Positions 9,552-17,897 of a DNA stretch of 64,000 nucleotides are shown here, piece after piece. The first letter of the stretch is position 1, and every line of letters starts with the position of its first letter. The notes under the pieces were generated by a model. That model did no database searches. It was not told the origin of the DNA and worked only from the letters and a program-made list of their open reading frames with translations. Position numbers and translations under genes: made by a program. The DNA comes from Streptomyces violaceusniger Tu 4113 (GTDB lineage Bacteria; Actinomycetota; Actinomycetes; Streptomycetales; Streptomycetaceae), in contig NC_015957.1 in the NCBI RefSeq assembly GCF_000147815.2, positions 186,001 through 250,000 on the forward strand, given 5' to 3'.

Positions 9552-10070
9552 TGACTCTGGCATGAGTGAGGTCGGCGGTGACGGCGCTCAGAGCACACGT
9601 CCTCATGCAGTCGTATTCATCACGGAAGCGCGGCAACAAGAGCGCTCACTCGCCAAACCACGGCGCCCAGCCACCCTGCCACCGGCTGCGCTCAGAGTTG
9701 ACCGAAGGGGCTGAGGGGCGGCACGCGACAACGACCCGTCCGGAGAGGCCAGACAACAAACAAGTCCCAGGTCGCTGACCTGGGCCCTTCTCCAAGAGCG
9801 CCCACGATCCCCACTCACCCAAGGAGAGAAAGTCGCAGGTTGAACAGCGGGTCGGCCTCGCGGAGCTTCCACAGTTCCCTGTACGGCATGCCGACCGCTT
9901 ATGCCGTCCTCGTACAACGTGCACCGCGGCGAGCCGCTTCCGGCGCGGTCGCCCATGCGCCGGCCCGCGAATCCGGCAGGCTCGTGGACCCACCCGTTGG
10001 TGCCGGACACACCGGCGGCGATGCAGCAGCGGCTCCCTATCCTTTCGCCTAGCACGGACGAAGGAGCACT
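9552..10070. other. Intergenic stretch with an isolated hairpin
   Basis: No gene with family support lies here. At 9766-9784 there is a perfect hairpin, CCCAGGTC-GCT-GACCTGGG, a short stem like those downstream of genes next to integrated elements. On the minus strand around 9840-9890 a short stretch reads MPYRELWKLREADPLFNLRL before a stop, which looks like the tail of a lost gene but has no intact upstream frame. I treat the stretch as non-coding with possible gene debris. Confidence 0.4.
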
Positions 10071-11273
10071 GTGGTGGGAACAATCGAAACACAGGTGGCT
10101 GTCGTCGGGGCCGGGCCCGCCGGCCTGACACTGGCAACGCTGCTGCACCAGCGGGGCGTCGCCTGCGTGGTGATCGACAAGTTCCGGCGCGACCAGCTGG
10201 TGGCCAGGTCCCGTGCCGGTTTCCTGGAACGCCGCACCGCGCGGCTCCTGGACCACCTCGGGCGTTCCAAGCGGCTACACGCTGAGGGCCTGCCACACAC
10301 GGCGTGCGAGTTCCGGTGTGACGGCGAGGTCGTGCGGCTGGACTACGCGGACCTGTGCGGAGGCACCCCGAGCTTCGTCTACCCGCAGCACGAGCTGGTG
10401 GCCGATCTGCTGGACGGGTACGTCTCGGACGGCGGAGCGGTACTGCTGGGCCGCCCCGTCGTCGGCCTCGGCACCGAGCGGGGGCTGCCGGTGGTGCGGT
10501 GCGCGGACGGCACGGTGGTGCGGTCCGAGATGGTGGTGGAGGCAGCCGGCCAGTACGGTCCCGTGCGCGCCGCCCTGCCCGCCGACGCCTTCACCCAGTA
10601 CGACATCCGGCACGGTGTGCGGCTCCTCGGCGTCCTGGCGCAGACTGCGCCCTTCGCGCCCCATACCGTCTACGGTCAGCACCGCGACGGGTTCGCGGGG
10701 CAGATGCTGCGGTCCGCGGAGGTGACGCGCCTGTACCTGGAGGTGCCCCCGGGCGAGAGCCTGGAGGACTGGCCCGAAGCACGCATCTGGCGCGAGCTGG
10801 ATGCCCGGTTGGCGCTACCGCCGGGAGCGCTGCGGCGGGGGCCGGTGCTCGAGCGGTCCCTCGTGGAGATGCGGACCTGGGTGGTGGAACCCATGCACCT
10901 CGGGCGGGTGGCGCTGGTGGGTGACGCGGCGCACATCGTGCCGCCCTCCGGTGGCAAGGGGATGAACCTGGCCATGGCCGACGCGGCCGATCTCGCGGCC
11001 GCCCTGGGCCGGCACTTCTGCGAAGACTCCGCGGGGGACCTCGGTGAGGTGCTGGCGGCCTACTCACGGCGGCGCCTCGCCGACGTGTGGCAGGTGCAGG
11101 AGTTCAGCCACTTCATGCTCCACCTCCAGCACGGACCGCTTCCCGGTACCCCGGACGCGGGGTACCTCGAAAAGCTGCGGCGGGCCCGGCTGTTCCGGCT
11201 GCGTGACGACCCGGCCTACGCGCGCGCCTTCCTGGAACGCTACATGGGGCCCGAACTCCCGCCGGGCCTGTGA
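10071..11273 (+). CDS. p-Hydroxybenzoate 3-monooxygenase-like flavoprotein
   Basis: A 400-residue class A FAD monooxygenase, closest in motifs to PobA, which hydroxylates 4-hydroxybenzoate to protocatechuate with NADPH and O2. The FAD-binding GAGPAGLTLA is near residue 12. The PobA-like RSRAGFLERRTARLL follows, and the second FAD motif GDAAHIVPPSGGKGMNLAMAD is near 283. Length matches PobA (about 390). The start is GTG 10071 or 10074, behind AAGGAG at 10061-10066. No protocatechuate ring-cleavage genes are adjacent, so substrate rests on family resemblance alone. Confidence 0.8.
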   Translation: MVGTIETQVAVVGAGPAGLTLATLLHQRGVACVVIDKFRRDQLVARSRAGFLERRTARLLDHLGRSKRLHAEGLPHTACEFRCDGEVVRLDYADLCGGTPSFVYPQHELVADLLDGYVSDGGAVLLGRPVVGLGTERGLPVVRCADGTVVRSEMVVEAAGQYGPVRAALPADAFTQYDIRHGVRLLGVLAQTAPFAPHTVYGQHRDGFAGQMLRSAEVTRLYLEVPPGESLEDWPEARIWRELDARLALPPGALRRGPVLERSLVEMRTWVVEPMHLGRVALVGDAAHIVPPSGGKGMNLAMADAADLAAALGRHFCEDSAGDLGEVLAAYSRRRLADVWQVQEFSHFMLHLQHGPLPGTPDAGYLEKLRRARLFRLRDDPAYARAFLERYMGPELPPGL

Positions 11274-11659
11274 CCCGCAGAGTCGCCCGCTCTCGCGCTG
11301 CCGGTGGCCCTCATCGTGTCCGTCCGCGTGACTACCCGCCTCGTCTGGCTCCGACGACCCAGGTACCCAACAAAGCCCCCTGCCGCCGCCAGCTCTCTCG
11401 GGCGCCGACCGAGGTCCCGGGCAGCCATGACCAGGACGAAGAACGGGATCTCGTCATCTGGGCCGAGTAAAAACCACCAGGGCCCGTCCCGTTCATCGAA
11501 ATCCTCCGCGTCGAGCCGTAGCAGGTCGTCGTAGCGGAACAGCTCGCGGTCGAGTTCGGTGGCGCGCTGCGGCAGGGTCATGCCCGTTTTCACCCGGTAG
11601 GCAGCCAGGCGACTGGTCAGAGCGCGCAGGCTGAGTCCCAGATTCTTGGCCACCTCCAT
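11240..11659 (-). CDS. Hypothetical protein, probably N-terminally truncated
   Basis: A 139-residue frame with a natural, acidic composition (RELFRYDDLLRLDAEDFDER, GPWWFLLGPDDEIPFFVLVM) and a helical stretch NLGLSLRALTSRLAAYRVK near the start. The frame continues upstream of the ATG for 16 sense codons (DLTDIFPSSFFQL) to a stop at about 11708, so the visible ATG may be internal to a broken gene. The C-terminal 30 residues overlap the end of the monooxygenase gene convergently and look like readthrough. I do not recognise a family. It could be the remnant of a regulator. Confidence 0.35.
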   Translation of the reverse strand: MEVAKNLGLSLRALTSRLAAYRVKTGMTLPQRATELDRELFRYDDLLRLDAEDFDERDGPWWFLLGPDDEIPFFVLVMAARDLGRRPRELAAAGGFVGYLGRRSQTRRVVTRTDTMRATGSARAGDSAGHRPGGSSGPM

Positions 11660-11821
11660 GAGTTGGAAGAAGCTCGAAGGGAAGATGTCCGTCAGGTCAC
11701 GGGTTGTTTATGCTGGAGCTGATGGACATGCCTTGACCTGCGCGGATGCAACGTTGGGATCTCATCGGTCGCGGTCAGGGTCCCCGTGCCCCGGAACGGT
11801 CGGTTCACGTAGTGCCATGGC

Positions 11822-12140
11822 GTGTACGGGAGTGTCAGCGAGAAATCAGCGCCCGCCCGTGGCAGCGGGCAGCACATCCTGGTCGTCGACGATGAATCGA
11901 GAATCGCCGAACTGCTCTCGACACCCTCGAGCTGGCCGGTTACCGGGTCGGCACCGCGGCCACCGGCGGAGAGGCGCTCGATCGGGTCGGGCGGGAGCGG
12001 CCCGACTTGGTGATCCTCGATGTGATGCTGCCCGATCTGGACGGCTTCACGGTGTGCCGGTGCCTGGTCGCCGCCGACGAGAACCATCCGCCGGTGCTCT
12101 TCCTCACCGCCCGCGACTCGCTGGACTCGCCAGTCACCGC
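11822..12140 (+). pseudogene. Truncated, frameshifted response-regulator receiver
   Basis: Reads as the receiver domain of a two-component regulator broken twice. HILVVDDESRIAELLS (acidic pocket DDE) runs in one frame to about 11920. After a one- or two-base loss, AGYRVGTAATGGEALDRVGR and DLVILDVMLPDLDGFTVC (phospho-acceptor Asp) continue in another frame. Homology stops at about 12135, right at a transposase fragment on the other strand. No DNA-binding domain or partner kinase remains, so it cannot work as a regulator. Confidence 0.75.
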
Positions 12141-12360
12141 TTGTCGCCGTAGTGACTCTTGCGGGATCGAGCTTGATGACATCGTCTCCACTCGGACCAG
12201 CTCAAGCGGTGAGCCGGGATGGATACGGGCTGGACGACGAGCGCGATGAACAGGTGCTGGATCTCGTTGCGGGTCAGCGGAATGAGGTCGTCGGAGGCCG
12301 GTCGGATGTGTTCGGCGGCGCGGACGACGGCGAGGAAGCGTGGGCGAGCATGGCGAGGGT
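12134..12360 (-). pseudogene. Transposase C-terminal fragment (IS701/IS4-like)
   Basis: The minus strand encodes HARPRFLAVVRAAEHIRP, LIPLTRNEIQHLF and then LSWSEWRRCHQARSRKSHY, the C-terminal tail of IS701-like transposases. The N-terminal and catalytic parts are missing. It abuts the truncated receiver gene, so an insertion followed by deletion probably destroyed both. A second fragment of the same kind lies in the opposite orientation at 13690-13838. Confidence 0.7.
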
Positions 12361-12381
12361 GACCCAGCGGGACCAGGATGG

Positions 12382-12954
12382 TCAGAAGCCGGAGGCGGAG
12401 CCGACGAAGTGCCACAAGGCGGCTGTGTACCACAACAGTGCGATGGCAGTGACCAGGGCGCCGCCGGCGGCCGGAAGCGCCCAACCAGGCAGTCGGCGGC
12501 TGTGTACCACCAGCACCTTGGCGACGAACGCGCCGTACAGGACGCACCCCGTGATGGAGTGCACCGCCACTCGGCTGCTCGTGAACTCAACTCCGTAGGC
12601 GGTGATGCAGTGGTAGGCGATGGGCAGCGAAAGCAGAAAGGCGAGGAGGCCGATGAGCCGGTGGGTGGGATGCACCCGGTGCGGCGCGGCCCCCGCTCCC
12701 GGTAGGCGCCGGTACATCCACAGCCCGAGCAGCAGTTGGACGACCGCGAGTCCCATCAGAGCGCTACCCAGGCGCGCCTTGAGATCCTTGACACCGACGC
12801 CGTGCTGCCCGAACAGGCCGCTGGTGGAGTCGGGTGTGTGCGTGCGGCCGAACGCATAGATCCCCACCGCGACGGCGACCGGCAGCAATGCAGCCAAGAA
12901 GCCCGCCACCGTTCGTGCGGGACGCCGCATCCGCGCGCCCGCGTGCCCGGTCAT
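12382..12954 (-). CDS. DUF6529-type membrane protein (b561-like)
   Basis: A 190-residue protein with about five hydrophobic helices (TVAGFLAALLPVAVAVGIYA, LGSALMGLAVVQLLLGLWMY, IGLLAFLLSLPIAYHCITAYG, ITGCVLYGAFVAKVLVVHS, ALVTAIALLWYTAALWHFV). Several His residues in helices (HPTHRLIG, YHCI, VHSITG, VVHS) look like haem ligands, as in small b-type cytochromes. The family name is from memory. Its start codon overlaps the lipoprotein stop (ATGA), so the two are translationally coupled and may form an envelope redox pair. Confidence 0.65.
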   Translation of the reverse strand: MTGHAGARMRRPARTVAGFLAALLPVAVAVGIYAFGRTHTPDSTSGLFGQHGVGVKDLKARLGSALMGLAVVQLLLGLWMYRRLPGAGAAPHRVHPTHRLIGLLAFLLSLPIAYHCITAYGVEFTSSRVAVHSITGCVLYGAFVAKVLVVHSRRLPGWALPAAGGALVTAIALLWYTAALWHFVGSASGF

Positions 12955-13505
12955 AGGTCCCCGATCAATCGGGTTGGACCTTGCTGCTGGATGCGTTTGG
13001 GACGTACCACTGTGGCGCCGGACGCGCTGGTTTCCTCGCCGCTGGTGTCACCGGCCGTCGTGTCACCCGCGGAGCAGTGCAGCGGGTGCCCGGTGTAGGT
13101 CACTTGAGTGATGCCGTTGGAGCGTTTCCAGGTGCTGATCAGGTTGCTCCTGGCATACGGGGCCGCCTTGGGCGCGCCGGAGGGGAGCGGCGGCGACCAG
13201 GCAAACGCGCATGCTCCGCCGCCCGTCGGCGTAGTCGACTTGGCGGCCTCGGGGAGGTGGAGTGTCCGCCCCTTGGCGTCATCCAGGATGGGGCCGAGCT
13301 TGCTGAAGTGCACCGTGGCCGTGCCAGTGGCGGCGGCCGCGCTGCCGGGTGCGGCCGAGCCGATGTATACGGGGATGCCCGCTGACAGCGTTCCAGCTGT
13401 GGGCCTGGCGCAGGCGGACGAGATCGTCCGGCTGGGACAGCCGCTGGCAGCAGCAAGCGCCATGGCGGAAACCGCCGGCGCTATCGCCGCGGCCATTCCT
13501 TTCAT
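12951..13505 (-). CDS. Secreted-repeat (Lipoprotein_15-like) lipoprotein
   Basis: A 184-residue exported protein. The signal peptide MKGMAAAIAPAVSAMALAAA ends in a lipobox-like ASGC, so Cys23 is probably lipidated. Two divergent copies of the secreted-repeat motif follow: LGPILDDAKGRTLHLPEAA with a CAFAWSPP ending, and QVTYTGHPLHCSAGDTTAGD. This family is common in Streptomyces, often in electron-transfer or copper contexts, but its function is unknown. ATG 13505 follows TTGGAGCG; the frame is open further upstream without a signal sequence. It is coupled to the DUF6529 gene. Confidence 0.7.
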   Translation of the reverse strand: MKGMAAAIAPAVSAMALAAASGCPSRTISSACARPTAGTLSAGIPVYIGSAAPGSAAAATGTATVHFSKLGPILDDAKGRTLHLPEAAKSTTPTGGGACAFAWSPPLPSGAPKAAPYARSNLISTWKRSNGITQVTYTGHPLHCSAGDTTAGDTSGEETSASGATVVRPKRIQQQGPTRLIGDL

Positions 13506-13689
13506 GAGCGCTCCAAGGTGTCGGACGAAACATCCAGGCAGCCGCGGGAAACGCGCCCCCAGCGGCCCTCTTCTCCCAGTTGGCCCCGGTTGATCGGGTC
13601 CTGTCCACTCCAACTGGTCCGCCTGGGCAGTCGCTGCTCCATTGATGAGGTCCCCGTTTACCTGACTTTGGCTCGTCAGGGTGACGTCG

Positions 13690-13838
13690 AGTCGTAGAGC
13701 TCGCCCACGCCTTCCTCGCCGCCGTCCGAGCCGACGAATACGTCCGGCGCCCGGCACCGGCCGACCTGGTCCCGCTTTCCTGCAACGAGATCCAGCGCCT
13801 GTTCAGCACGCTTATCGTCCGGCCGTTCCTCAATGGCG
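13690..13838 (+). pseudogene. Transposase fragment (IS701/IS4-like)
   Basis: Encodes [19 protein letters not shown] and DLVPLSCNEIQRLFSTLIV, matching the same C-terminal region as the fragment at 12134-12360 but in the opposite orientation. It is cut at about 13838 by an IS481 fragment on the other strand. The two inverted fragments bracket the lipoprotein/DUF6529 pair. Confidence 0.65.
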
Positions 13839-14150
13839 GCCGGGGTGCGTGCGGGCTGGTGGTGCGGGCGGCTGGAGCGGTCCTGCATTCCGGCGGCTCC
13901 GTGCCCGCGGTAGCGGTGTGCCCAGCGTGCGGCGGTGGTGTGGCTGACCTGGAAGCGTACCGCGGCTCGCCGCACAGGCCAGCCGTCGTCGACGACACAC
14001 TGGGCCAGACGCAGCCTGCCCGTCGGAGTCAGCGGGGCATTACGGTGGGACGACGAGGGCCTCCTGGGCCTCGGTGCAGACTTCGCAATCCACACCGAAA
14101 CCAGAGGCCCTCACCCCGTTCAAGGACCGCTCAAGGCGTGTCGCCTGTCA
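13839..14150 (-). pseudogene. IS481-family transposase N-terminal fragment
   Basis: The minus strand reads SHRNAPLTPTGRLRLAQCVV, VRRAAVRFQVSHTTAARWAH and GMQDRSSRPHHQPARTP, the N-terminal helix-turn-helix of IS481-type transposases. It ends at about 13839 where the frame runs into the other fragment. The likely terminal repeat, TGACAGGCGACACGCC, begins at about 14152. The catalytic core is absent, so the element is dead. Confidence 0.75.
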
Positions 14151-14177
14151 CCAACGTCCAGGGACAGCACACCTAGT

Positions 14178-14853
14178 AGGGCTTGGTCATGTTGGTGCGA
14201 GGTCTGGCATGTCGCGGTGACAGGTGGGGCAGGCGCCGGTCAAGATCACGAGGAGTATCTGCAGCTCGCGAACGACTCGGTAGAGGCTCAGGCCGACGCC
14301 GTCTCTTTTGGGGATCGGCGCAGTCGCTGAAGGGTGCCGAAGGCGTGGGCGTCCGAGACGAGGGTGACGTGGTGGTGCCAGCCTGGCCAGGTTCGGCCTT
14401 CGAAGTGGGCCAGGCCCAGGGCCTCTTTCATCTCGCGGTAGTCGGTCTCGATGCGCCAGCGGAGCTTTGCGGTGCGCACGAGGACGGGTAACGGGGTGGT
14501 CTCGGGCAGGTTGGAGAGCCGGAACTGCACGGGCTCGTCCTGGTCGGCGGGCCATTCGGCCAGCAGCCAGCGGACCGGCAGCCCGGTGGCGGCCGTGGCC
14601 TTGCGGATCTCACGTCCGGCGGGCCGGATCCGCAGGGCCACGAAGCGCGAGTACATGCGCTTGTGCCCGCTGCGGCCACTGCCCGGCCGCGATCCCTCCC
14701 TCCATTGCACCGGCCGCGCGGAAGTTTTGCCGGCCACGATGACCAGGCTCTTCACCCTCTGTGCCGGCTCGGGGCAGGCAGGAACCGGCCGTCGGCCCCG
14801 GCCGGGGTAGGCCGGGATGCACGGCTGTGCGTCCTCTCGTTGACCAAGCCCTA
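14178..14853. mobile_element. IS701-family deletion derivative with perfect ends
   Basis: A 676-bp element bounded by perfect 13-bp inverted repeats (TAGGGCTTGGTCA at 14178-14190 and its complement at 14841-14853) and flanked on both sides by CTAG (14174-14177, 14854-14857). CTAG is the 4-bp target duplication typical of IS701. Full members are more than twice as long; the 5' half of the transposase gene is missing. It could still move if a matching transposase acts in trans. It lies 50 bp past the stop of the multicopper oxidase gene. Confidence 0.8.
14191..14770 (-). pseudogene. IS701-type transposase, C-terminal half only
   Basis: Encodes VQWREGSRPGSGRSGHKRMY, WLLAEWPADQDEPVQFRLS and LRWRIETDYREMKEALGLAH (the third acidic catalytic residue region, E of YREMKE). 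The zero frame stops at about 14288 after SPKETASA. A -1 frame continues with GLSLYRVVRELQILLVILTG to 14187. The switch coincides with C_CCA_AAA at 14306-14312, a canonical -1 slippery heptamer. The N-terminal catalytic Asp region is deleted. Confidence 0.7.
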
Positions 14854-14906
14854 CTAGCCCCGCGAAGATCATGCCTGGGGTGACCGTGGGGCTCCCACCG
14901 GATCGG

Positions 14907-16319
14907 TCACTTGACGATGTCCAGGATGGCCATCATGCCCTCGTCTTCGTGGTTGAGGATGTGGCAGTGCAGAACGGTCTTCCCCGTGTAGTTGGTGAAG
15001 CGGATCCGGATGACGAGCTTGCCCTTGGCCGGAACGTTGGCGATGTCCTGGAGGCTGTGGCCATGGTGGGGCACGCCGTTGATGCTCATCAACTGGAAGT
15101 GGTTGGTGTGGGTGTGGAAGGAGTGCTCCTCGTTGCTGGTGTTGACGACGGTCCACTCCTCGGTGGTGTTCAGCTTCGATCTGAGGTCCACCCGGTGCGG
15201 GTCGAACTGCTTGCCGTTGATGTAGAACTTGGTCCCCGCCTTGTTCTCGGAGAACACCACGGTGCGCCGGCGTGCGAGCGGGAGGTGGCTCAGGTCCTCC
15301 GGCGGAGCGAAGGTGGTGGGCATGGCCACCCGCGCCACCGGTTTCCCCGAGGAGACCAGGGTGGCCAGCTTCGCCCGGGGGAACTGATTGCCGGCCGGGC
15401 CGGTGCTGTACGGAAGCGTTTCCAGCACGGTGCGCCCGGGCCGGCCACCGGTGACCAGTACGTCGAAGCGGGTGGCGGCCGCCAGAAGGAGGGTGTCCCT
15501 GGTGAAGGTGCGGTCGACGGGGAATCCGTCCCGTCCGATCACCCTGAACCGATACCCCCGCAGGCGCAGCTTGTAGTAGATGTTCGCGCTGATATTGGCC
15601 AGCCGCCACAGCTGGACCTCGCCGGGCCGGATGTGGATGGTGGGGTTGAGCTGGCCGTTGACGGTCCGGTGGGTGGGGGCGCCGATCTTCAGTCCCTCGG
15701 TTTTGACCGCGTCACCCTGCACCTGGAAGTCCTTGAGCGCGATGGTGTGCTCGGTGATGTGGCGCAGGGCCGACGGCAAGTACTGTTGCAGCCCGTCGAC
15801 CACGATGATGCCCGCCAGTCCCCCGGCGACCTGGGGAGCCGAGATGGGATGGGCGTGCGAGTGGTACCAGTAGGTGCCGGGCTTGAGGGCCTGGGGGAAC
15901 CGGTATCGGTAGTGGTACGTCTTGCCCGCGCCGATATGGATCAGGACGTTGTCGGCGGGGGCCTTGGGTGACACATGCAGCCCGTGCACATGGAGGTTGG
16001 TGTGGGGGCGCACCCGGTTGACAAAGTCCAGCTCCACCTTGTCACCTGGGCGGATCCGCAGCGTAGGGGGCATATAGCGGTCGTTGTAGGTGAGGGCCCA
16101 CCGCTTGCGGCCGGCCACGTCGACCTTGCGCCGCTGTACGACGAGCCGTGCCCGCAGCAGCCCGTTGTGGCTCACCAGCTCCGGCGGATCCTTCAGCCGG
16201 GCGCCCGGTGCCACCTCTCGCCGTACCGCCGGTTTCGGGGACGGTGCGGAACAGCTGGACAGCGCCGTGGCCAGGGCGAGAAGCGTCACGGCGGCACGGC
16301 AGGTCGGTCGGGATCCCAT
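14907..16319 (-). CDS. Secreted multicopper oxidase (lipoprotein)
   Basis: A 470-residue three-domain multicopper oxidase that should oxidise a reducing substrate (metal ion or phenol) and reduce O2 to water outside the membrane. All copper-binding motifs are visible: HVHGLH and YWYHSHAHP in domain 1, HSFHTHTNHF and HCHILNHEDEGMM in domain 3, the last giving a type-1 copper with axial Met. The signal peptide ends ATALSSC, a lipobox, so it is membrane-anchored. ATG 16319 is set by GGAG about 7 bases upstream; the frame is open to 16472. No copper regulator or chaperone is adjacent, so a role in copper tolerance is only possible. Confidence 0.88.
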   Translation of the reverse strand: MGSRPTCRAAVTLLALATALSSCSAPSPKPAVRREVAPGARLKDPPELVSHNGLLRARLVVQRRKVDVAGRKRWALTYNDRYMPPTLRIRPGDKVELDFVNRVRPHTNLHVHGLHVSPKAPADNVLIHIGAGKTYHYRYRFPQALKPGTYWYHSHAHPISAPQVAGGLAGIIVVDGLQQYLPSALRHITEHTIALKDFQVQGDAVKTEGLKIGAPTHRTVNGQLNPTIHIRPGEVQLWRLANISANIYYKLRLRGYRFRVIGRDGFPVDRTFTRDTLLLAAATRFDVLVTGGRPGRTVLETLPYSTGPAGNQFPRAKLATLVSSGKPVARVAMPTTFAPPEDLSHLPLARRRTVVFSENKAGTKFYINGKQFDPHRVDLRSKLNTTEEWTVVNTSNEEHSFHTHTNHFQLMSINGVPHHGHSLQDIANVPAKGKLVIRIRFTNYTGKTVLHCHILNHEDEGMMAILDIVK

Positions 16320-16591
16320 CGCTGTCTCCGGAGGTGAGCGGGGGAGGATGTGTGTCGCGGCGCCGCCGGAGCCGGAACTCGAAGCCCAGAACACCTCGGT
16401 CGGCACCGAGCCGTTGACCGTGGTGCGCCGTGCCCATCCCACCCCGCCGCCTCGGCCACCGCACCCCGACACGCTGACCGGGTCCGCTGAATGCCTCCGG
16501 AGGCCGAGGCCCTGCGGGAGGCCGCCACGCGCCCGGCAGCCGCGGCGTCAGAGAGCTGACGCCGCCCTCAACGCGCTAACACGACCGTGTC

Positions 16592-16705
16592 CTACATGAT
16601 CAGTTTGAGGAGGTGTTTGTAGCAGCAGAGGGCGGCAGCGAGGCCGAGGAAGGCCAGGTAGTTGCGGGGATGGCGCTCGTAGCGAGGTGACAGGCGGTGG
16701 TAGCC
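16592..16705 (-). pseudogene. IS5-family transposase C-terminal remnant
   Basis: The minus strand encodes YHRLSPRYERHPRNYLAFLG then LAAALCCYKHLLKLIM and a stop at 16592-16594, the tail of one IS5 subgroup's transposase. Nothing of the rest is present. Another sign that this stretch has been a repeated target for insertion. Confidence 0.7.
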
Positions 16706-16979
16706 GGGTCAGTCAAAGCCCCCCGTGGACTCGCTGGAGTCGGTTGTGCTTTGCCATTCGTTTACTCATGGTGGGAGAGACTCTTCCCGAGATCTCTCCG
16801 AACGACGAAGGCAAGCAGACCCACGATGGGCGACCCTCCCAGTACCAGCCGTGCCATGTTGACCGCCGTATCTGGTGCGCTTCTGGTGCGACGGACGCTA
16901 CGCGGTTGCTCAGGCGGCGTGGCTCACTCTGCAGTGCCAAGCAGGCCGATCGCATGCAGGCTTGCGCCGTAGCGACTGA
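16706..16979. other. Short gene-free stretch with membrane-like peptide debris
   Basis: The minus strand has two short frames, MARLISRYGASLHAIGLLGT and MARLVLGGSPIVGLLAFVV, each ending within 35 codons. They look like pieces of one small membrane protein split by a frameshift but are too short to support a gene. Confidence 0.3.
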
Positions 16980-17242
16980 TCAGCCGAGCCATGTGACGCG
17001 GGTGATCACAACCAGTTCGAGTCGCTCCACGGCCATGAACATGAAGAAGCCCCGTCCTCCGAAAATGTCCTGTGTCCGCAGACCTCCGCCGTGCGGGTTT
17101 CCGCGACCGACGTCGACCGCGTCGCGGCCCAGGACCGTCAGCTGCTCAGCCAAGCGTTCTACTTCGGCCACGACTTCGTGCGGCAGGCCGCCTACGCATG
17201 CTCGGCATCGCGGTCGTAGTCCCAGGTCCAGTTATCGCTCAC
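16980..17242 (-). pseudogene. Toxin-like partner of DUF6247, frameshifted
   Basis: Starts at GTG 17242, overlapping the DUF6247 stop (GTGA). The first frame reads VSDNWTWDYDRDAEHA and stops. One base out of frame, the sequence continues GLPHEVVAEVERLAEQLTVL and DIFGGRGFFMFMAVERLELV, then VITRVTWLG and a stop. Together these make a protein of about 87 residues resembling the small partners encoded next to DUF6247, whose beta-strand-rich end is RelE/ParE-like. The break lies at about 17192-17197 (GCATGCGTAGGC). Toxin assignment is inference. Confidence 0.55.
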
Positions 17243-17592
17243 GTGGAGATCTCGCGCTGTGCCAGGTCTGTCATCTGTCGCATCTCGGCGAGTGCGGAAC
17301 GCAGGGCCTCGCGGTCAGTTGCTTCTTCCGCTACGGCTTCCAGTTCACGCAGGCGGGCCGTGCGCGCGGGGTAGCGCTCGATGGCAACGAATTCTCCCCA
17401 CCACAGCAGGAAGGTACGCAGCGGAGCAATAGTGCTCTGAGCGGCGGCTTGTTCAACCGCGCGGTCGAGGTGCTCGACGAAGGAAGGCAACTGGGCGGGG
17501 GCGATCTGGGCAACCGCTGCGCGGAGCGCTGCCGGAGTAAGCGCCGGCATGGGGATCAGGGGCCCGTCGGGGGCAGAGGGCTGCTCGGTCAT
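17239..17592 (-). CDS. DUF6247-type antitoxin-like protein
   Basis: A 117-residue helical protein: LRAAVAQIAPAQLPSFVEHL, PLRTFLLWWGEFVAIERYP, LRELEAVAEEATDREALRSA. I recognise the pattern as DUF6247, small Streptomyces proteins usually encoded just before a short toxin-like gene. ATG 17592 follows AGGAGA at good spacing; the frame is open upstream to 17883 through the tRNA but without a site. The partner gene overlaps its stop by 4 bases but is frameshifted, so an orphan antitoxin is likely. Confidence 0.65.
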   Translation of the reverse strand: MTEQPSAPDGPLIPMPALTPAALRAAVAQIAPAQLPSFVEHLDRAVEQAAAQSTIAPLRTFLLWWGEFVAIERYPARTARLRELEAVAEEATDREALRSALAEMRQMTDLAQREIST

Positions 17593-17788
17593 CGGAACGT
17601 CTCCTGGGCGGCGGTCTGCGTGATCATCGTGCCGTTGTTGCGGACGCTGGGCTGAGCCTACGCCCGCGCCTGGTCCGCCACACAACAGCCGACGCGTCTC
17701 GATCGCTCTGGCCCAAGTGTGATCGCGTTGTGCTGGATCTTGGTGCGCCGTCGCGAGTTGCCGGAGACGCCAGCGGCCCCGGGCAACG

Positions 17789-17819
17789 AAAAGGCCCCGG
17801 GACGGTGGCCTGGGGCTTT
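17789..17819 (-). terminator. Terminator after tRNA-Gly
   Basis: On the minus strand AAAGCCCC-AGG and CCCGGGGCCTTT form a GC-rich stem followed by CCTTTTCG. It lies just past the 3' end of the tRNA gene and fits an intrinsic terminator. Confidence 0.55.
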
Positions 17820-17823
17820 GTGG

Positions 17824-17897
17824 TGGAGCGGGTGACGGGAATCGAACCCGCGCTCTGAGCTTGGGAAGCTCATGTTCTACCATTAAACTACACCCGC
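17824..17897 (-). tRNA. tRNA-Gly (anticodon CCC)
   Basis: The minus strand folds as a standard cloverleaf: acceptor GCGGGTG pairs with CACCCGC, the D-arm contains TTAATGGTAGAA, the anticodon stem TGAGC/GCTCA encloses loop TTCCCAA with anticodon CCC, and the T-arm holds GGTTCGATTCC. CCA is encoded at 17824-17826. It reads GGG glycine codons. It is 1.6 kb from the left end of the integrated element, which did not use it as its target. Confidence 0.95.

Noticed and set aside
9603..10256. Minus-strand frame of 217 codons before the PobA-like gene
   Set aside because: Runs through the start of the real gene, has a mixed unnatural composition, and only a short stretch near 9840-9890 looks like gene debris.
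17824..17897. tRNA-Gly as the integration site of the element
   Set aside because: AICEs often use tRNA genes, but no second copy of the tRNA 3' end exists at the right boundary, and the split phosphoribosyltransferase gene explains both junctions exactly.
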